A stretch of 64,000 nucleotides of DNA. Source: CAZQGO01 sp964593065. GTDB lineage: Bacteria > Oederibacteriota > JAAXVQ01. The stretch lies in the NCBI GenBank assembly GCA_964593065.1, contig CAZQGO010000009.1, forward strand, positions 25,730 through 89,729, given 5' to 3'. Under the pieces are notes generated by a model. The model made no database searches, was not told the origin of the DNA, and saw only the letters and a list, made by a program, of their open reading frames with translations. A program made the translations under genes and the position numbers. Positions 42,687 through 51,900 of the stretch are shown piece after piece (within the stretch, counting starts at the first letter, position 1; each line of letters starts with the position of its first letter).

Positions 42687-44822
42687 ATGAAACAGCCTGC
42701 TTTTTATACTGTAAATAAAACGGGTATCATTTCAAACACGGCTTTCGCCATGGCTTTTTTGTGGGTTATGGTTGCGATTATTGGGATTCCGGGACGGGCC
42801 CGAGGATTTTTTCAAACCTCGGGCCAAAATATTATGGATAACGACAATAACCCATTTTTAGTCCGCGGTATTAATTTAAGTGGTTGGCTTATTCCAGAAG
42901 CATATATATTACGAATTGACAGAGTCCACAATCGTCACCTTAACAATCCATCAGATATCAGGAACAGGATTAAGCAAATACTGATTCAGGAAGAGGATAT
43001 TCAAACCTTCTGGGAGACTTATCATTGTAACTTTGTGACTCAGTCAGATATCGCTGACTTTAAAGTTCAAGGCTTCAATACCGTGAGGGTGCCTTTTAAT
43101 TACCGCCTGCTAAGCCCACAAGATACTCCCGGTGTATATGATGAAGCGGGATTCCTTAAGTTGGATGAGATTATCGGCTGGTGCAAAAGTCAGGGGCTTG
43201 CGGTTATCTTGGATATGCACGCCTGCCCGGGCGGCCAATCTTATGCGCCGCATTCGGACCCGGAATATTCCTATTGGTACTGGGATAATTCCAAAGGAAA
43301 TTGGTATGAACGGGGTGTGGCGGTTTTATGGGAAAACAATCCGGAATATTTTCAAGCCACGGGTCGCACTCCGGCATTCCACAAACAAAGAACCGCGGAT
43401 ATCTGGCGGAAGATTGCCGAACGCTATAAGGATGAGACTGCCATTCTGGGGTACGAACTAATCAATGAACCGTATTTTTACGAGAGTGCCGGCGTGACCT
43501 ATGCGGATATGCGCAATCTATTTATTCAAATCAGTTCGGCAATACGCCAAGTTGATAGTAATCATATCATTATTGTTGAAGGGAATTTATTCGCAACCTC
43601 GCTGGAAGGATTGACTCCGCCTTGGGAGGAGAATCTGGTTTTAGCTTTTCACAGGTATTGGACCAGCACGGGACTGGATGCAAATATGCAAAACTATATC
43701 GATGCCCGGGAGCAGAATAATGTCCCTTTGTTACTCACCGAGACCGGGGAGAATTCCCATCCCTGGTATTTCGAATTTAAACAACTCTTGGAAAATAATA
43801 ATATCGGTTGGTGTTGGTGGGGTTTTAAAAAAGTAGACACTCTCACCGCGGCTTATTCAGTTGCCATCACCCAGGATTATCAGTATGTAATCGACAATTT
43901 CCGGGATAGCCCTATCCGGCAAGACCAGGCTAAAAAAGGTTTAATGGATTTGGCCAATCACTTGGCCACGAATCAGTGTACCTATTTCCCCGGATATTAC
44001 GCTTCTTTATTGGATGAGCAATTCGGTACTATCGCTAAACCGTATCAGGCCAATTCTGTGCCGGGAATTATTTATTTTGCTGATTATGATATGGGGAATC
44101 AGGGCCTGGCTTATTATGACACCTTCTATAAACTCACTGAATATAGCGGCGGAGGCACTGAATTTGAATGGAATGCGGGGGGCGCTTATCGTAATGACGG
44201 TGTAGATATCTGGAAAGTCGCAGCCGGCAATGGTTATGCAGTGGGCGGTACTGAAAATGGGGAATGGCTGCGCTATACGATCAACGTCACTCAGAAGGGC
44301 AATTATGATGTAACTTTAAGTGCGGCCAACCCTGGCAATGCGCAGATGCAAATCTATTTAGATGGAAGTCCACTCACCGCGATATTCAATCTGCCTCAAA
44401 CCAACAGTTGGGAGGAATGGCGAAGTTTCAAGATATCAAATTTATTGATCTTAACAGGAACCCATGCTTTAGAAACGCGGATCATAAAGGGGGATGCACG
44501 TCTGGCTGCCATGCAATTTTCGTTAGGCCCTCCCCCGGCTGATGATTCTTCCGAAGAAGTGGAAGATACCATCGCCTTCCCGAATCCGGCTCGAGATCAT
44601 GTTACTTTCGCCTGGCACCATTCTGCAACTGAAGTCAAAATTGATATTTTCAATATTTCCGGCGAGCAGGTCATGCGAATTAGAGAGGTGCCGGCAGATG
44701 GACATAGAACGACTTGTGATCTAACCACGGTAGCGCCAGGGATTTACATTTATAAAATTACAGTTTTCACTCCAAACCGAAAGATTGTTTATACTCCCGG
44801 GAAAGTTGCCATTATCAAATAA
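42687..44822 (+). CDS. Secreted GH5-family glycoside hydrolase with CBM6-like and sorting-type C-terminal domains
   Basis: 711 residues. The N-terminal hydrophobic stretch FAMAFLWVMVAIIGIPGRARG serves as export signal. Residues about 60-420: GH5 barrel with ILDMHACPGGQ, acid/base Glu261 in YELINEPY and nucleophile Glu352 in LLTETGE, the endoglucanase/mannanase-type arrangement. Residues about 500-615: CBM6-like carbohydrate module (GNGYAVGGTENGEWLRYTI). Residues 625-711: FPNPARDHVTFAWHHS, IDIFNISGEQVM, VAPGIYIYKI, ending GKVAIIK, a T9SS type A/FlgD-like tail. More AT-rich than the host genes, with different codon use; probably acquired. Substrate not certain. Confidence 0.87.
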   Translation: MKQPAFYTVNKTGIISNTAFAMAFLWVMVAIIGIPGRARGFFQTSGQNIMDNDNNPFLVRGINLSGWLIPEAYILRIDRVHNRHLNNPSDIRNRIKQILIQEEDIQTFWETYHCNFVTQSDIADFKVQGFNTVRVPFNYRLLSPQDTPGVYDEAGFLKLDEIIGWCKSQGLAVILDMHACPGGQSYAPHSDPEYSYWYWDNSKGNWYERGVAVLWENNPEYFQATGRTPAFHKQRTADIWRKIAERYKDETAILGYELINEPYFYESAGVTYADMRNLFIQISSAIRQVDSNHIIIVEGNLFATSLEGLTPPWEENLVLAFHRYWTSTGLDANMQNYIDAREQNNVPLLLTETGENSHPWYFEFKQLLENNNIGWCWWGFKKVDTLTAAYSVAITQDYQYVIDNFRDSPIRQDQAKKGLMDLANHLATNQCTYFPGYYASLLDEQFGTIAKPYQANSVPGIIYFADYDMGNQGLAYYDTFYKLTEYSGGGTEFEWNAGGAYRNDGVDIWKVAAGNGYAVGGTENGEWLRYTINVTQKGNYDVTLSAANPGNAQMQIYLDGSPLTAIFNLPQTNSWEEWRSFKISNLLILTGTHALETRIIKGDARLAAMQFSLGPPPADDSSEEVEDTIAFPNPARDHVTFAWHHSATEVKIDIFNISGEQVMRIREVPADGHRTTCDLTTVAPGIYIYKITVFTPNRKIVYTPGKVAIIK

Positions 44823-44938
44823 AATTTAAAGCCAGATGGATAAAAAAATGCCGGCACCTATAGAGTGGTATTTCGATGATGCTGCGACTGTGAAATCTCG
44901 CGGATAAAAAGGTATTTTGAATTTGCTAAAAATATTCC

Positions 44939-44968
44939 TTGACAAGTCTTTCGCCGTTGTGGTTTAAT
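44939..44968 (+). promoter_or_regulatory. Promoter of the cold-shock gene
   Basis: TTGACA (44939-44944), 18-base spacer, TTTAAT (44963-44968). Start near 44975 gives a leader of about 125 bases, long as in cspA genes. Confidence 0.7.
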
Positions 44969-45011
44969 CTTGCCAAAGCAACACATAGTAAATAAGGGAA
45001 AAGAAATCTTT

Positions 45012-45057
45012 AACCGCGAGGGGTAAGAGAATCATCCCTGGCGGTTTTCATTTTTTT
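45012..45057 (+). promoter_or_regulatory. Terminator-like hairpin in the csp leader
   Basis: AACCGC (45012-45017) pairs with GCGGTT (45041-45046), with further GGGG/CCCT pairing inside, followed by the T-rich TTCATTTTTTT. It looks like an intrinsic terminator placed between promoter and gene. It could act as an attenuator or thermosensor, or end a short leader RNA. Confidence 0.6.
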
Positions 45058-45098
45058 GCCATTATTTACTCATTCAGCAGGAAAGGAGGTTCTCAATA

Positions 45099-45299
45099 AT
45101 GGCAAACGGAACAGTGAAATGGTTCAATGCGAGCAAAGGCTTCGGCTTCATCTCCCTGGAAAACGGCAAAGATGTCTTCGTGCATCACAGCGAAATTCAG
45201 GGCAGCGGCTACAAGTCCCTCGATGAGGGGCAGAAAGTCACCTGCGAAGTCAAGGACGGCCCCAAAGGACAGCAAGCGGTCAACGTCGTGAAACTGTAA
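45099..45299 (+). CDS. Cold-shock protein, CspA family
   Basis: 66 residues, a single cold-shock OB-fold: NGTVKWFNASKGFGFISLEN with RNP1 KGFGFI and RNP2 DVFVHHSEI. Binds single-stranded RNA/DNA and melts structure. RBS AAAGGAGG lies just upstream. It has its own promoter, a long structured leader and its own terminator, so it is monocistronic and probably regulated through the leader. Confidence 0.96.
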   Translation: MANGTVKWFNASKGFGFISLENGKDVFVHHSEIQGSGYKSLDEGQKVTCEVKDGPKGQQAVNVVKL

Positions 45300-45332
45300 T
45301 CTTTGGCGCACGCATAGACTGTTAAACATCAA

Positions 45333-45364
45333 GGCCCGGCGTTACCGCCGGGCCTTTTTGTTTT
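45333..45364 (+). terminator. Terminator of the cold-shock gene
   Basis: Perfect 9-bp GC stem (45333-45341/45346-45354), loop TTAC, then TTTTTGTTTT. Confidence 0.93.
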
Positions 45365-45436
45365 CCGGGGCCACAGGGTATCCGCCCCTCCAGCCGGCGG
45401 CCTTGCGGGCCGTTCTCCCGGCGGTTCAAGTTTTGC

Positions 45437-45465
45437 TTGGCGTTCCTCTCCCCGGGCGATACAAT
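45437..45465 (+). promoter_or_regulatory. Possible promoter of the YXWGXW gene
   Basis: TTGGCG (45437-45442), 17-base spacer, TACAAT (45460-45465). Weak -35, good -10. Confidence 0.45.
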
Positions 45466-45535
45466 GATGTCTGGTTTTTTTCACGGGCGTTGCGACCCGG
45501 GAACCGATCCTGCCCTGACGGGAGTGTGATGCACA

Positions 45536-46129
45536 ATGCGTAAGGCGAGCCTGATGCTGTTGCTGGCGCTGGGACTGGGAACCTACGCGGCCCTGGCGGC
45601 CCCGGAGCGGCCGCCGGCGCCGGGGCGGAATGCCGTGTGGGAGCAGGCCTACACCATGCCGAACGGCGTTGTGGTCAAAGGCTTTTGGCGGCCCAAATCA
45701 AAACCCGGGTTCATCTGGTCACCGGGTTTTTTAGACGGGGAATGGCGCTATATCCCCGGCCATTGGCGTCCGGTGAAACCGGGAAGGCCCGGATATGTCT
45801 GGGTGCCCGGGTTTTGGCTGGAAGACCGTTGGTACGAGGGGCATTGGCGTCCGGACCGGCGGGAAAAGTTCGCTTGGATTCCGGGACATTGGGACCAGCA
45901 AGGGCAGTGGACCTTCGGTCATTGGCAGCCTGAAATGGCGTCCGCAGCGGGCCAAGCCTGGGTACCGGGGCACTGGCAGGGCGAAACCTGGGTGGAGGGT
46001 TTTTGGCGGCCGGTCGCGAAAAAGGGGTATGCGTGGCGGCCTGGGCATTATATCCGGGAAGGCCAATGGGCGGAGGGCCGCTGGGAAAAAATGAAAGCCA
46101 ACCCCAAGGAAAAAAAACGCCGCTGGTAA
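45536..46129 (+). CDS. Exported YXWGXW-repeat protein
   Basis: 197 residues. Signal peptide MRKASLMLLLALGLGTYAALA, then about six imperfect repeats of roughly 20 residues built on W-x-PG-x-W and W-x-x-G-x-W, for example YIPGHWRPVKPGRPGYVW, FAWIPGHWDQQGQWTFGHW and AWVPGHWQGETWVEGFW. It matches the YXWGXW repeat family of unknown function, found as periplasmic or surface proteins. The aromatic spacing suggests a beta solenoid or a carbohydrate-binding surface (inference). It lies 24 bases upstream of the GH52 gene and is probably cotranscribed. Confidence 0.85.
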   Translation: MRKASLMLLLALGLGTYAALAAPERPPAPGRNAVWEQAYTMPNGVVVKGFWRPKSKPGFIWSPGFLDGEWRYIPGHWRPVKPGRPGYVWVPGFWLEDRWYEGHWRPDRREKFAWIPGHWDQQGQWTFGHWQPEMASAAGQAWVPGHWQGETWVEGFWRPVAKKGYAWRPGHYIREGQWAEGRWEKMKANPKEKKRRW

Positions 46130-46153
46130 GTCCGGGCGGGTAAAGGAACTTCC

Positions 46154-48283
46154 ATGCAAAATATTTTTTTCAATGCCCAGCATGCCCCCTTGGGTGCTTA
46201 CGCCACGTTCACGCTGGGGTACCGTGGAGCCTCGGGAGGGTTGGGATTCGAGCTGGCCCGTCCGGCTGACCAAAACATCTACCTCGGGCTCGAAACGGAA
46301 AAACCCTTCCTCTTCGAAGCCTTGCCGTTTTTCGCCGAAAGCGAGAACGACCGGGCGCGCTTCGCGGATCCGGATCCCGAAGGCCCTCCCCGCGCCAGGA
46401 TCAGGAGTTTTGCGCCCGAAGAAATTCAACGGGAGTTTCATGCCTGCACGGACGTGTGGCGCGCCGGGGACCTGACCTTCAGCGTGTATACGCCCCTGCA
46501 CGCGCTGCCCGATCCGGACCTGGCTCCGGAAGGAGAGTTGAAAAAAGCGCTCGTCCCGGCCGTGTTCGCCGAATTGGTGGTGGACAACCGCCGGAGCCGG
46601 CGGCCGCGCCGGGCCTTTTTCGGATTCCAAGGCTCCGATCCCCACACCTCCATGCGGCGGCTGGCAGACTCCAGCCCGGGCAGGATCGTCGGCGTGGCCC
46701 AAGGCCGCCACACCGGCCTCGCGGCCGCCGATCCGAAGGTTCAGGCGGGTTTGGCTTTCTCCCTGGAAGAGCTGCTCGGCCCGAATGCCGAGGAAAATTT
46801 CCATTTCGGGCTGGGCACGCACGGCGCGCTGGTCATGCGGGTCGAGCCGGGGGAGCAGCGGAGTTTCCGCTTTGTCCTGAGCTTTTACCGGGGGGGCTGG
46901 GTGACCTCCGGAATCGACGCGTGCTACTATTACACCCGCTTCTTCCGCGACCTGGAAGACGTGGCCGGTTTCGGCCTGCAGCGGTTCGAAAAATACAAGG
47001 CGGCGGCCGTGACGGCCGACCGCGAACTGGAGCAGGCCGGATTGTCCTCGGAGCAGTATTTCATGCTGGCCCTGGCGGTGCGAAGCTACTACGCCAACAG
47101 CGAACTGCTCGATTTTGCCGGCCGGCCCTTCTGGATCGTCAACGAGGGCGAATACCGCATGCTGAACACGCTGGATTTGACCGTGGACCACGTTTTCTTC
47201 GAGCTGCGCTATCATCCCTGGACCGTGCGCAATGTTCTGGACCGTTATGCCGAGCGCTACGCCTACCGCGATCAGGTCCGTTGGCCGGGGGAAGAACGCC
47301 TCCATCCGGGCGGCTTGAGCTTCACCCACGACATGGGCGTGGCCAACACCGTAACCCGGCCCGGCACCTCGGCCTATGAGCGTTTCGGGACGGACGGATG
47401 TTTTTCCTTCATGACGCACGAGGAATTGCTGAACTGGATTCTGTGCGCGGCGATGTATTACGAACAAACGCAGGACGGCGACTGGCTCCGGGGAAAAAGG
47501 GCTCTCCTGCTGGAAGCGCTGGAAAGCCTGGTGCGGCGAGATCATTACGATCCGGCGGCACGCGACGGAGTGATGAGCCTGGACAGCGCCTTAACCCGCG
47601 GGCGGGGCGAGATCACCACTTACGACAGCCACGATGCCTCCCTGAAACAAGCCCGCCACAATTTATACTTAGCGGTAAAGACCTGGGCCGGATATGTGGT
47701 GCTGGAATGGCTCTTGGGAGTGCTGGAAGAGGGCAGGGCGGCGCAAGGCGCCGGCGAGCAGGCAGACCGCTGCGCCCGGACCGTAACCGCCCAGGCCGGG
47801 CCGGGGGGGGCGTTGCCGGCCATTTTGGCCTTGGACGGGGAAGCCGCGGACGATGCCAGAATCATCCCGGCCGCGGAAGGACTGCTCATCCCCTACCTCA
47901 CGCCCTGCCGCAGCCTGATGACCGGCACCGGACGCTTCGCATTCCTGGTGACGGCGCTGAAAAACCATCTCCAGGCAGTCCTGGTTCCCGGCGTATGCCT
48001 GCTGGCGGACGGCGGCTGGAAGATCTCCTCCTCGTTTGAGAATACCTGGCTTTCCAAAACCTATTTATGCCAGTACATCGCCAGAGAAATCCTGGGTCTG
48101 CCCTGGGGCGAGACGGGTGCTGCCGCCGACCGCGCTCATGTCTCGTGGCTGCTCAACCCCGAAACCGCCTACTGGGCCTGGTGCGATCAGATGGTCGCTG
48201 GCGCGGCCAAAGCCGCCCGGTATTATCCACGCGGCGTGACCAGCTTCCTGTGGCTGGAGGAAACCCGGCGGCCCGCGGGATGA
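46154..48283 (+). CDS. GH52 beta-xylosidase
   Basis: 709 residues, full length for GH52, with no signal peptide, so cytoplasmic. It shares long stretches with characterised Geobacillus-type GH52 enzymes as I recall them: NIFFNAQHAPLGAYATFTLG, GGLGFELARPADQNIYLG, EEIQREFHACTDVWRAGDL, SFTHDMGVANTVTRP and CSFENTWLSK-like ends (ISSSFENTWLSKTYLCQYIA). The catalytic Glu is probably E331 of NEGEYRM and the acid/base Asp D491 in TTYDSHDASL. It hydrolyses xylo-oligosaccharides from the non-reducing end with retention. Together with the nearby GH5 it suggests hemicellulose use. Confidence 0.93.
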   Translation: MQNIFFNAQHAPLGAYATFTLGYRGASGGLGFELARPADQNIYLGLETEKPFLFEALPFFAESENDRARFADPDPEGPPRARIRSFAPEEIQREFHACTDVWRAGDLTFSVYTPLHALPDPDLAPEGELKKALVPAVFAELVVDNRRSRRPRRAFFGFQGSDPHTSMRRLADSSPGRIVGVAQGRHTGLAAADPKVQAGLAFSLEELLGPNAEENFHFGLGTHGALVMRVEPGEQRSFRFVLSFYRGGWVTSGIDACYYYTRFFRDLEDVAGFGLQRFEKYKAAAVTADRELEQAGLSSEQYFMLALAVRSYYANSELLDFAGRPFWIVNEGEYRMLNTLDLTVDHVFFELRYHPWTVRNVLDRYAERYAYRDQVRWPGEERLHPGGLSFTHDMGVANTVTRPGTSAYERFGTDGCFSFMTHEELLNWILCAAMYYEQTQDGDWLRGKRALLLEALESLVRRDHYDPAARDGVMSLDSALTRGRGEITTYDSHDASLKQARHNLYLAVKTWAGYVVLEWLLGVLEEGRAAQGAGEQADRCARTVTAQAGPGGALPAILALDGEAADDARIIPAAEGLLIPYLTPCRSLMTGTGRFAFLVTALKNHLQAVLVPGVCLLADGGWKISSSFENTWLSKTYLCQYIAREILGLPWGETGAAADRAHVSWLLNPETAYWAWCDQMVAGAAKAARYYPRGVTSFLWLEETRRPAG

Positions 48284-48443
48284 ATTTCCGGGAGCGTGTG
48301 AACGCGCCGGCCTGCGGAGCGTCCGGAAGCGCAGGTCGGCCTCCTTATATACAGCTCCGCTGCAGCGTGCGGGATTTCCAGTCCGGCATTCCGGCAAGAC
48401 GGAAGCCGAGTCTCGTTCGATTGCGGATGCCTCCGGATTATCT

Positions 48444-48743
48444 TCAAGCGCATCGTCGGACCACTCCCAATCCCAAGCGCGGAATTCCTAGGCAGAGGGA
48501 AGCCGCCGCCGCGTCAGAATCGGAAAAAAGAAAAATTCCCACGCTGTAAGCCGCGAGTTTTTCTTCGGGATTCAGACTATCCATCCTCCAAAAGATAAAA
48601 AGGCCGGTGATTAAAAAAAACACTGCAACACCGGTATGCAAAAAAATAAATATTTTCAGAAACGGTCCGGGGATCGCGGCATAAAATCCCAAGAAAACCG
48701 CCATTATTGAAAATGGCTCACCGGCGGAATAAATTAAAATCAA
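48444..48743 (-). CDS. Small hypothetical membrane protein (uncertain)
   Basis: 99 codons from a TTG, or 86 from an ATG at 48704. It has two hydrophobic segments (IMAVFLGFYAAIPGPFLKIF and LHTGVAVFFLITGLFIFW) and then a polar turn MDSLNPEEKLAAY. The C-terminal third runs into GC-rich sequence and looks unrelated, as if frame-shifted or truncated. No RBS. Possibly a decayed gene in the 690-base gap between GH52 and giant gene 2; the rest of that gap holds only an AT-rich promoter region. Confidence 0.3.
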   Translation of the reverse strand: MILIYSAGEPFSIMAVFLGFYAAIPGPFLKIFIFLHTGVAVFFLITGLFIFWRMDSLNPEEKLAAYSVGIFLFSDSDAAAASLCLGIPRLGLGVVRRCA

Positions 48744-48881
48744 TTTGGAATATATCTACAATATTACTTACATATAATTTGCCATTTAACGTTACAATTA
48801 CTGTTTTTTACAGAACTAAAAATATGTTTCAATTTGCATCGTGGTATATTAACCTATTAAAAAATAGAATTATTTATTTAT

Positions 48882-48910
48882 TTGAAATCAAAATATTCAT
48901 GTGGTATACT
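48882..48910 (+). promoter_or_regulatory. Promoter of giant gene 2
   Basis: TTGAAA (48882-48887), 17-base spacer, TATACT (48905-48910), set in about 200 bases of very AT-rich DNA that could act as an UP-element-like region. Leader of about 55 bases to the ATG at 48973; RBS GGAGGAA at 48964-48970. Confidence 0.75.
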
Positions 48911-48972
48911 AAAAATTGAAAATAGAAAATCTCCTTAATTCCTAGCATTCTCAGCTATGAGGTGGAGGAATA

Positions 48973-51900
48973 ATGAGTTTATTTTATCATCTTGTGAAAA
49001 GGCTCCGTAACCTCCCTCATCCCTTCTCGCTTTCAACCTGGACCGCACCTGAAAAAAGAACCTACACCAGGATTTTAGCCCTGCTCGTATCCCTGTGCTT
49101 TCTCCTGCCCTCGCTGTCCTGGGCATTCGCCACCAGCAGTTACGCGGCGCCCATGGCGGTGCAGGTGGCTTATGCGGGAAAACCGCTGACGCTGCCTTCC
49201 GAACTGGCCAACGTGCACGCCGGCTATCAGGGCGGAAATCGCCTGGTCATCCACATCCAGGATTTGCATTGCAATTACGAAGTCCAGATGAACATCGCCA
49301 AATTGGTCGATTACCTGGCCAAGCAGGAAGGGTTGAGCCTGGTCGGAATCGAAGCCGCCTCCCGCGCCATCAATACCACCAAAATTTCCACCTTCCCGGA
49401 CCCGGACGTGCGCCGGCAGGTCAGCGACAGCTTCGTCCGGCAGGGCAAACTGTCGGGCGCCGAATTCTACGCGGCCACGGGCGACAAGCCCATCCTGCTG
49501 GAGGGCATCGAGACGCCGCAGCTCTATCAGTCCAACCGCCAGTCCGTTGATTCCTTCGTCAACAACGAAAGCCAGGGCTATTGCTTCGACCTGCGGGAGA
49601 TGCTCGAGGAGCTGAAAGGCACTGTGTACAACCCCCAGCTGGCCCAGTTCGACCGCAAGCGCATGGCCTTCCGGGACGCGGACATCGACCTGCTGCAGTA
49701 CTGCCTGGAACTGCGCAAGTTCGCCGGGCGCCAGAAAGTGGACCTGTCCCCCTACCCGAACGTGTCGGCCTATGTGCGGCGGAGAGTCCTCGCCTTTTCA
49801 CCGGAGATCAACGTGGAGGCCCTGTACGCCGAGGTGGACGCCCTGGACCAAGCCATCCGGGAGAGCCTTTATACGCAGCCGGCGCAGCGCGAACTGGACG
49901 CGAACATGCGCCGCGTGGACACCATCGAGAAACTGATCAACATCTCCGCCTCCCCTGCGGATCTTGAACTGTTCCGCGGCGAACGGGACAAATTCCGCAT
50001 CGCGCAATTCGAAAACTTTCTCCGCAGCCAGGACGAGGAACTGGCCAGCAGTTTCGATCCCGAACTCTTCCGCCTGGACGGCTATCTCAAGTCCGCCGAG
50101 GAGTTCTACCGCGTCGCGGACGAGCGCAGCCAGCATTTCGTGGACAACCTGGTGTCCAAAATGGACGCCTACCACCAGAACATCGCCGTCATGGTCACGG
50201 GCGGCTTTCACACCGACGGCATCCTGAAGGCCCTGCGCGACCAAAACATCTCCTACCTGTCCCTGACGCCCCGCCTGACCAAGCAGGACATCGTCAATCC
50301 CTATTTCGCCCTCCTGAAAAATCAACGGACGCCGCTGGAACAGCTGCTGGCGAAAAACCAGATTTTCCTGGCCATCGAGCCCCTGTTGGCGGAAACGGAC
50401 GCCGCGGACCGAAACCAGGTCCTGCCGGAAAACCGGCTCTCCCTGCGCACGCGCGTTTTCTACAACCAGCTGGAAATGGCCCAGGAGAGCGCGCTCTGGA
50501 ACAAGCTGAAGCGGGCCGGGCTGCAGCTCGCGGCTCAGGTCCAGAGCCTGACCCGGGCCCTGCGCGGCGCTCCCGAGGAGGGCGTGGCCGGATACGCCGC
50601 CGATACCCCGGTGGGCATCGACCGCGAGACCCTGGCGCAGGTCCAGGAACAGATGCGGGCTGCACTCGGCCGCGAGCTGCCGGGCGTGAGCGTGCTGCCC
50701 ATGAAAATGCCCAACGGACGGGAAATTACCGCCCTGCTGTGGAATCCCAACCAGGTCGCGGTCAGCCACGCCAATCTGCTGCCCTTGGACACGCTCAATG
50801 TCGACGGCCTGCAGCTCGCCTTCTATCCGGTCACGGAATTCACCCGGACGCAATTGGCGCAGATGATTAAACCCGTGTCGCCGGTGGCGGGCGGCCTGAA
50901 CCTGGGGCGCCTGGTCGGCTGGCTGGGAACCCTCGCCGGCAGCGTGGCGCAGGTCGTGCAACCGTCCCGGCTTCGCGCCTGGGCCGGCGGCGCGCTGGCA
51001 GCTCTGCAAAGCGATCAACCGTCGGGCATCTGGGTCCGAGGCTTGACGGCCGCCGCCCTGCTCGGCGCGGGCTTGGCCGCGGCCGCACTGGCCGGCGTGA
51101 CTTTGGGGCCGGCGATCCCGTACCTCGCCTTGCTGGTGGTGTTCGCGGCCTTGTATCCGCAAATCCAGAATGGCATGGTCCGTTTCCAGGCGCAGCCGGC
51201 CTGGCTGCGGGTCACGATTTCCGCTGCAGCCATACTGGCCGTGTCCGTGGTGGCCGGCCAGCTGCCGGCGCTGTTCCAGGGCAACCTGGCGGGGCTGGCC
51301 GCCAATACGGCAGGCTTGAAGACCGGCGGCGCCATCCTCGGCGGCAGCACCTTCGCAGCGGCCATGGCATTTTTCACCGCGGGGAAGGGCTTGGGCCTCG
51401 ACGGCCCGGCGATGGTGATGCAGCAGGCCGACCTGGCGAATGGCTTCGTGGTCAACTCCGCACAACGCCTGGCCGCCGCCCCGACCCGTACGGCCGCAGA
51501 ACTCCAGGCCGAGCTGAACGATCTTTTTTATTACACCCGTGTCGCCAATGACCCCCAAGCCATCGCCCAGGTGCTGAAGCAGTATCAGGCCGCCTTCCAG
51601 GCCCATCATTTCCAGCACGCGGAGGAGCCTGCCCTGGGCCTGGCGGTCCTGGCCAGCCTCTTGGCCGCGATCCAGCAGAATCCGAACGAGGCGGTCGCGA
51701 CCTGGCGCTCCCAGCAGCTCCAGGCGGCCTTGAACGGCCTGCCGCGGCTCATGGTGGAAGCCGCGACCCGCCTGGCCGAAGCCGCCAACGACCCGGCGCG
51801 CCTGCCCTTCCTGGCCGGGTTACCCTTGACTCAGAAAACGCTCCTCTACGAGTTGCGGAACTCCAGGGCCATTGTTCTTTTCGCCGGGGGCGGCAGGGGC

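Noticed and set aside
48707..48919. Seventy-codon AT-rich plus-strand frame upstream of giant gene 2
   Set aside because: No RBS, biased composition, and it overlaps the predicted promoter of giant gene 2.
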